DNA of 64,000 bases. Source: Candolleomyces eurysporus (Eukaryota > Basidiomycota > Agaricomycetes > Agaricales > Psathyrellaceae). The position numbers were made by a program, and so were the translations under genes. This document shows positions 57,101 to 64,000 of this stretch, piece after piece (position 1 is the stretch's first letter; the number at the start of each line of letters is the position of its first letter). The notes below the pieces were generated by a model that saw only the letters and a list, made by a program, of their open reading frames with translations, did not search any database and had not been told where the DNA came from. Location of the stretch: NCBI GenBank assembly GCA_027579435.1, contig JANBPK010000726.1, positions 186,001 to 250,000 on the forward strand, in the 5' to 3' direction.

Positions 57101-59166
57101 CGCAAACCAAGGTCGCAATGGTCCGACTATTCGCTCTAGGTCGCTGAGCCTTTGCAGCTTCGCCGACCAGCTCAAATACCAATTTTCTTCGAAGAGTGAG
57201 AGCAGGCGGTGAGATTTGCGTAGGCAGCGCTTGCTACCTGTGCATAACTTTGGGCAAGGCTTGAATTGCCACCAGCGGCACTGCGGGCAACAAAGTGGTT
57301 AACGCACGAATGGACGAGCGCAGAAATCAGCCTTACGCATTTATGAAGTACTCTGGTAGCCTCAGCGAACGAATCAAGCCAATGATGTCGAAGGCCACCT
57401 AAACCGCTGTGGTGGGGTTTAAGATGCTCAAGCATCTGATTTAGGTTTGGCCAAAGACGCTGGCCAAAGAGGAAAATCCAAGCCATCAATACGACAGGGT
57501 CGAAATCCAACACATCCAGCACCTTCTCACTGGCGGCAACTTCGAGCTCGGAAGTGGCGATATCGTACCATGTTGGTATTTGATCCCATGTAAACCGCAC
57601 ACATAGATAAAGGGCGCCGAATGTCGCAGCCTTGTCGATGATTGGAGGCTGCAGGAAGTGAGACCACCGTTGTAGGTGCTGGATCGATGCGATGACAAAA
57701 TCAGCGGCTGTATCCGCCTCGGATCGGAAAAGGTGACCACTTCGCTCTGGTGTCTTGAGGTAATCCTCCATGCTCTTGTGGTGAAAACGGATGTATCCAT
57801 TGGGATTCCACTGCTCGGCTTCGGTTGGAACGTGAACGAGAGAGCCCAGCTGTGAGAACAAGATGTGGGTAGTGCCGTATTCCAGGTGGAAGAAAGTATC
57901 CAACATCAGGGTTGAAGGGCCCAGACCCGGGTACTCTGACTCGTTTAAGAGGGAATTGGTTTCGACTAATCGCCAAATCTCAAGGACGGCATGGAGTAAA
58001 CGACGGAGAAGCGGCTGATTGGGGTTAGACACGGAGAGAATCATTGAATAGAGAGCATCAAGCTCAGCGAATGGATTGGTGCAGGAGGATGGTCGACGTT
58101 GCGAAAGATAGTGCAAGACTTGGGCCAGAAGGGCCTGCGGATGCCCCTTCCCATTTTCGACGTACTTGATGACTGTTGCAGCGAATATGAACTGTCCCGA
58201 TGCCATTTTCACCAATAGCTCCAAAGCCTCCCGTTTTGGCCATCCTTCTGGTATTCCCCGCCCTGCAGAGAGCGCTGTTCGAATTCGTTCTAGTTCGTGG
58301 GTGAGGTAGGCGAGAATGTCTTCATCTGCGTCGTAGCCATGCAGACGAAACGGCGTCATGATGGACGCTAGGGCCTCTTGATTGAATGTTGCAACAATGT
58401 CGGATTCGGGCCTACTGGCGACAATGATAACGAAGGGATAGACTGGGTTCTCGGACAGCGCTTGAAGAAGCCGGATGACATGAATTCGTTGCTTGGAATC
58501 ACGGCATTCGTCCAGCCCGTCCACGAGTAGAACCTTTGGCCCGGTCCCCTCTTGCACTTCTCTCTCTTCCAGAGGTTCGAAAACAAGGCGTTGGAGTTGA
58601 ATATCAAGGGACTTTGTGAATATGGAAGGGTCATTCGCGATCTTCCTCAGAAGACGCTCCTGAAACCCAAGGATGGCGCTGCAAAGCTGATGGGAGATCG
58701 TCGCAATGAAGCCGTCGGCGTTGTCACGTGCTGATTCCGTCGAAAAGAAGAAGGACCCGGCAAGAGAGTTGTGACCAAGACACTCTTGTGCAAGGGAGCG
58801 TAAGATGCAAGTTTTCCCTCCACCGGCTGGGCCAGAGAGCCATGCAAGTCTCAAGGATTGTGCATCAGCCTCGGCGATGAACTTCATGAGGTCCTCGAGA
58901 ACAACGGTACGAGTACCCGGTTGACATTTGGGAGCGTAAGAATATGTCGCCGATTCATGGGTAGCTTCTTTAGTTGTGTGTTTCAGCAGCAATTCCAGTA
59001 ACTCTGAGCATCGAGCGACCGTTCCCGTCAGAAATAGGCCCTAGTGGAACGTAGTTAACTCACCCTTCTGAGCGTCTGAGCCATAATAATTGCTGATCGA
59101 ATTGCCAATATTGATATCCCTAGTTGAGCAGCGATGAGCGTTCTCGAACAGCGAATAGGAGGCCAT
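54180..59166 (-). CDS. NACHT protein K fused to hAT/DUF659 transposase-like domain
   Basis: Ten exons: 59166-59064, 59003-57337, 57280-56159, 56104-55916, 55870-55850, 55806-55636, 55580-55247, 55191-54836, 54774-54610, 54548-54180. All introns are GT-AG, 43-61 nt, with matching phases; the sum is 4497 nt, about 1498 residues. The 43-nt intron at 55807-55849 is the weakest call. Residues 1-590: short N-terminal exon (DINIGNSISNYY) and NACHT with Walker A (GPAGGGKTCI) and Walker B (VLLVDGLDECRD). A linker (SLFEENWYL, RLSDLERIVGP) shared with gene I and a Ser/Pro/Arg-rich stretch follow. From about 850: DUF659/hAT body (DDALVAFVVKSGLCSKS, LILDGGN, AAITSDP, FHNACKDIC, TCFGTVYRTLQSV, RALELLRLQL, LRDWWAHLS). 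No BED zinc finger is seen. Linker and hAT share one uninterrupted exon, so a chance neighbour is unlikely. The start could instead be 59259. Confidence 0.78.
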
Positions 59167-60099
59167 TGCAGGAAGGATGAGAAGGGAAATGTCACAGTCA
59201 AAATAGAGAGTAAATGCTGAGCTTTTAAAGTACTTACCGATGGAAACGTGGACATTCACCGTGTTCTATATCTCGGTGTTGCTGCGAAAAAAAAAAGGAC
59301 AACAGCAGCTGTATCACGCACACAGACATCTCATTGATCGGACCTTGCGCCAACTTGTGCCTTCATGAAGAGGAAGCCCAAACACAGCGTTGAACTACGC
59401 GGAGCGTAAATATATTGAACTTAATGTCGCATGGCAGACACAGCATAAGCCGCGTTCTACTTACGGATATGCTAGCCGTCCACTACACCGCTGTAGTCTG
59501 AGCTTCCTCATTTTTGGAGAAAACGTGGCCTTCGAACCTGGCAAATCAATAACAACCACATGCCAGCATATTAATAGAATACCTCGCGCCGGCCTCGTGT
59601 GCATGTAAAACGTTGAGCAGTTAAAACATGCTTAGTAAGGGCCGATGTAGAGAAGCTTGCGTGTCAGGGAACCTACAGCAATTTAAAGTTGGGTGGCGGA
59701 AAAGGCATCTCTTACAAGGCGAGTGAGTACGCAAATCCAATCCTCAAGAGCGGAAGGCAAAGACGCGGCGCTCAATGATGATAGAACATTTGTCTAGCTG
59801 GCCGCATATGCCAAACAACGCGTGATGAGGGACGCGCCGACTTCAAACCGCAACTAGACTCATATGTGATGGTTAAGTTCGTGCGCAAGTCAAGCTCCGG
59901 GTCGTTAGAGCCCAATATACCTCGTAGCTAGCTCTTTGTGGCCCTACGCGTCGAATCAATCCACTTACATTCTTGCCCCTCACCGTCGTCCCTCGTTCTC
60001 GAGCCTGTTTTCTATCGCTGAACTTGAAAACCTTGCCCGTGACATCATGAATTATTTCAAGGGGTAAGTTCCTATGCACCGGGTTCATGCAAGCGAGTT
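59167..60099. promoter_or_regulatory. Upstream region of gene K
   Basis: No gene is recognised. The frame upstream of 59166 stays open to an earlier ATG at 59259, so the start could lie there. Farther right only short shadow frames are present. Confidence 0.45.
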
Positions 60100-60890
60100 G
60101 CAATAAAAAANTAGACGATATAAGCTGCTAGATAACGACACATAATTCCAGTGAGAGAGCAACAAGACAAAAGAATACAAAGCGACAAGATAACGATAGA
60201 AAAGTATAAGTGGTAGCGATACATTGGCGTGAGAATCAAAAAGAAGAACAGGATGGAAGAGAAGGATGAAATGAGTGACTAGTAGCCTACCAGCCCATGG
60301 CATGGACTGGCTGTCCACCTGATTTTCTAATACTCGTACACCTCCACCCTCTCGACAACATAAATTTAGTCCACAGCCAACCAACTTGAAGGCTTTCAAC
60401 CCGTTCTCCCCCATCCACTGTTTTTCAACCAACATAGCAAAAACGCTCGTAGCAGCGTCAATCTCACTAATTTCAAGCTTAACGCAAGATTTCTTGACAC
60501 TATAGGCAGCTGCAGCATCTTATTGATAGGTCTCAAAGTCTTCCTCAACGAGTGCCGTCTCTGTGGATTGTATAACCTGAGATACACAAAATTCTGCAAA
60601 GGGACACGATTACCCTCACGCTATCCAACAGCGCCCTAAAACCAATCGCAAGACGGTTCAGAGACGAGGGTGACGTCCGAAGATTGAGGATGGGCAAAGA
60701 TGTTGACCCGCGATCAAGTTCCCTATCTCCGACAAGCCGTTAGGCGCCATTCTCCGCACCATCAGCGTCTCCAAATTCGACGCTCGAAAACAGACGCCCC
60801 AGACCTTGCGAATTCTGATGATGCCATTCTGGATAGTGAGTTTCTGCAATTGAGTGCACGGAACGATGATGACCGCCCTGCGCCGCTTCA
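60100..60890 (-). pseudogene. Decayed 3' half of an F-box gene
   Basis: The reverse strand matches the 3' half and 3' flank of the F-box gene at 48197-49984 in pieces: 'QKLTIQN', 'VCFRASNLETL', 'VGQHLCPSSI'-like sequence, 'QWMGENGLKAF', then the 3' flank. Frames change several times, and an N at 60111 follows an A run. It joins directly to a NACHT fragment on its upstream side. Confidence 0.65.
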
Positions 60891-60894
60891 GATG

Positions 60895-61165
60895 TGACTA
60901 CATTTGGTACAGATGTTTCAGTGGATGAAGAACGAAATGCTGTACCTGGAAGATAAAGGAATTCTCGAATATCGATGGGTCGAAGGAGATCTTCTCCAGG
61001 ACGACTTCCCCGAGGCCAGGAATGGCGTTGCAGTGCTGGTGTGTGACTATTGCAACAAGCCCATCGGCGTTGTCGCACCGAGAGATGGCTAACGTTGTGG
61101 AACAGCGGAGTCGACCATTGTCAGAGACTAGATTGAAGATACTCGAGGACAGAAATGGTTCCATC
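60895..61165 (-). pseudogene. NACHT fragment of the I/K subfamily
   Basis: The reverse-strand segment 'DNADGLVAIVTHQHCNAIPG' and 'KISFDPSIFENSFIFQ' closely match the part between Walker A and Walker B of NACHT I (DNADGFIATIAHQLCYAVPG). Neither Walker motif is included. It is fused to the F-box fragment at 60100-60890 and must be a duplication relic. Confidence 0.7.
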
Positions 61166-61326
61166 CTTTCACAGCAATGGGCCGTTCACTCGCAGCGTGT
61201 ATCTAACGTGAGATTTAACCATATTCGGCCATAGGCAATTTGGGGACCTACCCTGCATCTAGCTCCGGGCTTTCTGCTAAACGATAAACTGAAATCGGGA
61301 AAAATAAGAAACAATTTCATACCATA

Positions 61327-61349
61327 ACTATCTACTACTAGTAGATAGT
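61327..61349. repeat. Perfect palindrome, 11-bp arms
   Basis: ACTATCTACTA, a central C, and the exact reverse complement TAGTAGATAGT. Confidence 0.6.
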
Positions 61350-61560
61350 CGGAAGCGTATCTCAGGGGGAAAACATGTGAAATGGCTTATCGACCTGGTC
61401 CTCATCGAACTCAGATTGGCTGGTCAGCGCCGAGTTGCCGTACATATCCATTGCAAACTTCGGGTGAATCCATTGAACTAATCTTAGAGGCAACGATCGA
61501 CTGAAATAGTATTTTGTACGAGGGGCTCTGTCCTAGAGAGAGGTGGGCGCTAGAGATTAC

Positions 61561-61589
61561 AGTCGTTTGCATAATTTATGCAAACGACT
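61561..61589. repeat. Perfect palindrome, 14-bp arms
   Basis: AGTCGTTTGCATAA, a central T, then the exact reverse complement TTATGCAAACGACT. It could form a hairpin or be a dimer binding site, or be the remnant of a transposon end. Confidence 0.65.
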
Positions 61590-62319
61590 ATACGAGAGGG
61601 TCATGACGGTCTTGAGCATCCAGATATCCGCTATCTCACGTTGGTTCAAATACCCCCGACAGGTTGGTAAATCACTGCCAATGAGCATCGAGGGCGGGTA
61701 TTTGGTTCGCTGTCTGAAACAACGCGTCTCACAGCTTCAGACTCCAACTCAAACGGGTCCCCAGGAACCGGTCTAAAGGTGGAGTATCCTCACTCATGGG
61801 AGCAACGATCAACGTTAGGTTCCGCTCGAAACCTGAATTGAAGCGGTCCAGTTCTACCATAGCATCGATACGATCAGAACTGAGGGAGTAGTAGAAAAGA
61901 CTCAATAAGAGAAGCACCTGGAGATATTTGATGATCGTGCAGTCAAGAGCTGAGAATTCGAACCAGAAAAGACAGGAGAGAAAGAGACTATTCAAAATTT
62001 TGACTGATATAATACAACTGCAAGTAAGACTGGAGTGGCAAGACACGGTCTGTATACTAAGAGCGTACCGAGTAATGTGTGTGTGTGTGTAAGAACTGGT
62101 GGTGCCGAAGCGTTCAGCAAGTAGTAAGTACTTAAGTAGTAGTGAGCAACCCTTTGTAGTAGACATTAGACCTAATAAGAAGAACCCCGAGACTATAACC
62201 ACGACCCAGGACCACATTCGACGAAACCGAAAGCATCTATCGGGGGGTACTAATACCCCAAATAACCGAGTAAGCGTGGACTGAAACCCAAGATGGAACG
62301 AAAGCAGAAACCGCGATAT

Positions 62320-62380
62320 GTATGTATGTATGATGTATCCAAACCTGAAACGAGGTAGGTAGGTAGGTAGGTAGGTATCC
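62320..62380. repeat. Tetranucleotide microsatellites
   Basis: Runs of TATG and of GTAG, separated by about 20 bases, upstream of no recognised gene. Confidence 0.6.
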
Positions 62381-62569
62381 CAAAACAGGTGTCCATGTAA
62401 AATGCGTCAAAGTGTTCAGGCTAGTATTGAGTGAAGAGCCGGCCAATTGTTCATGGAAGTGGGGAAATGAAATGAAAAGGAAAACTCGTCGTCATCATCA
62501 TCATCATCGTCGTCAAACTGCGTCACAGTCGTGTCCAGAGGTATGCGCGGCGGAAAAAAAAGAACCAAA

Positions 62570-64000
62570 TCATAAACACCCTTGAACCCCGCTCCTCGCC
62601 TCTAAAGTATACCGACTCTCAAACTCCATCTGCCCAAGGGCTCGAGCTCTGCAGAGGAAAGGGAACGAATTGTCGAGGTTGCCTTCTAGAGTAGTCTGAT
62701 CATACGCGGACGTCGATTGAAGCTGCTGTTGACCGGGGCCGAGAGCAAGGTTCCTGAGCGCACATTGCCCCCTACTCGCACCTCCAGCGATGCCGTTCCC
62801 AGCCGACGGTGGCACGCAAGGCCAATGCATAGCTTCAAACGCAAACTTTTTCAGCCCGTGCGTCGAGCTCGGCGCAGGATGTCGGAACAGCGCGTCGTCA
62901 AACATTCGCTGTGGTCGAGCTTGCCAGCTCCTCGAACAGCTCGCCTCGACCATCCGGTCCAGCCTCCCCAGCATATCAAGCAAGATCGCATCTCCATTAT
63001 ACGCCCAGTCGATCACGATGTGCAGCTCTTCGAGTGTGCTTCCGGGTCCCGCTGGCACGGGGGTTCCCCATCCCCCTGCTCCTCCGATCGCACTAGCATT
63101 ATTGTCGTCGTCGAGCCGAACACCCAACGCAGACCCCACGCTCCCCTCCACAGCTCTGCACACCGCTTCCGTCACTTGACTCAAGAGGAGGTATCGGAGG
63201 GTGAGCTTTTTTGAGTCCTCCGCCTCTCCTTTGCCCCGCGGCGTCGTATTCTCCCTCTGAAAGGGCTTCGTCATCAAAGGGGTTCGGAAGAGCACAACAA
63301 CTCGAGAAATCGAGCGAATGGATATCGAACAAATGCCCAAAGAACGAAGAAGCGGTGTTACACCGTATCGTGAGGTCGAATTCCTCCAGGGGGCAGTACC
63401 GCGACGCCGTCGTCCTCGCGTGCCCTTGAATTGCAAGTGTTGAGGTGGCAGAGAAGGATGAAGATGGCGAAGAAGAGGAAGAGGATAGGGAAGAGGAGGA
63501 GGTGGAAGACGAAGTCAGTCCCTGATCTAAAAAGAATTGACAATACGGCAAATCCCTCTCGATCACATTAAGCGTCAACCGCGTAAGGGACGAGAACGCT
63601 CCGGGGTAGTACCGCGTTATGTACCGGAGGAACGTGGAGTCACAGTACCCTAGGGTGAGTGAGCGGATGGTCGGGGACAGGGCCGTGTCGCTATCGGAAT
63701 CAGGATCGGAGCTATCGGTCTCGGTGGCTGGGTAGATGGTATTGATGGGATAGGTGTTGCGAACCAGGGGGTAGACATCGGGGGAGGAAGAATGCGAGGG
63801 AGAGGAAGATGAAGCAAAGGCGAAACCGGGTGCACCGAAACTGGACGACCCCATTCCATCAATCTGCTCTAACCGCTTCGGGGACATCGGGCAATGTGCG
63901 ACGAGGACTAACCGCCGGAGGTTTCGCAGCAATTTTGTTCTTGTCCTTGTCGAGTTCCTTCTGCTGCTGCCGGAGCTGATACCGCTGGTAATACTGGAGC
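62570..64000 (-). CDS. F-box-like/LRR protein, C-terminal part (cut by window edge)
   Basis: The reverse-strand frame is open to the right edge, so the N-terminus (where an F-box would be) is missing. Leu-rich units are visible (RNLRRLVLVAHCPMSP, TIRSLTLGYCDSTFLRYI, LEELHIVIDWAYNG, HGLKKFAFEAMHWPC), as in agaricomycete F-box/LRR proteins. They are interrupted by long Ser-rich and Gly-rich inserts. The frame changes by one base near the T6 run at 63207-63212. Upstream the protein reads to 'GGGLKK', and downstream it continues as 'KKLTLRYLLLSQVTEAV' to 62570. I found no GT-AG intron that would join the frames, so a homopolymer error is the likeliest cause. The function is only inferred from the repeats. 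Confidence 0.62.

Larger units (their letters stand above)
61166..62569. other. Intergenic region with palindromes and microsatellites
   Basis: No gene is supported. An open frame at 61729-62217 (-) is hydrophobic but spans a TG repeat and shows no family signal. It contains the two palindromes listed separately, a (TG)n tract near 62080, (TATG)n near 62320, (GTAG)n near 62355 and (CAT)n/(CGT)n near 62490. Confidence 0.5.

Noticed and set aside
61729..62217. 162-codon hydrophobic open frame on the reverse strand
   Set aside because: It spans a TG microsatellite, has no homologous pattern in the window and no recognisable family features.
62300..62520. Possible CRISPR-like or regulatory repeat array
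   Set aside because: The runs are simple microsatellites (TATG, GTAG, CAT) without spacers.
63099..63436. Two separate genes at the right edge
   Set aside because: The two overlapping frames continue one Leu-rich protein and differ by one base at a T6 run.

Overview
The window looks like an accessory region of a basidiomycete genome, most likely a mushroom-forming agaricomycete. It has about 50% GC and many short GT-AG introns (43-67 nt). Its gene families are typical of that group: NACHT-TPR NLR-like proteins, F-box/LRR-like proteins, a ricin-B plus 'macrophage activating glycoprotein'-type secreted protein, a Slx8-like RING protein, and a hAT/DUF659 transposase-derived domain. Single unresolved bases (N) sit at or beside homopolymers in several places, so some frameshifts are probably sequencing artefacts.

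Bases 1-44330 are dominated by a segmentally amplified two-gene unit. In each unit a NACHT-TPR gene lies head-to-head with a gene for a membrane-anchored coiled-coil protein (here 'TM-coil'). Units A and B on the left have NACHT on +. Units F, G and H on the right have NACHT on -. Between them is unit C, where the TM-coil gene (11836-13673) faces an intact RING-finger gene (14981-17397) instead of a NACHT gene. Downstream of unit C are single genes for a secreted lectin-like protein (18295-20108) and an F-box protein (20462-22262). NACHT copies B, F, G and H carry, upstream of the NACHT gene, the RING promoter and remnants of the first RING codons. This suggests that a NACHT gene recombined into the RING gene and that the chimera was then amplified. 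A sixth copy, J (39908-42547), lacks RING-derived sequence and keeps a longer 3' end. TM-coil copies A, B, F, G and J are broken. NACHT G is interrupted by a 393-bp insertion with solo-LTR hallmarks.

Bases 44948-64000 hold a different set. There are two related NACHT genes of another subfamily (I, 44948-47459, and K, 54180-59166), three F-box/LRR-like genes, a small four-helix membrane protein, and a chimeric pseudogene. Gene K is the most striking object. Ten exons with consistent phases predict a protein of about 1498 residues in which a NACHT ATPase is joined through a Ser/Pro-rich linker to an almost complete hAT/DUF659 RNase-H-like transposase body. Gene I shares the first exon, NACHT and linker of K but stops before any hAT domain. 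If the fused transcript is real, K is an NLR-like protein with an integrated transposase-derived module, an architecture I do not recognise among the usual fungal NLR classes.
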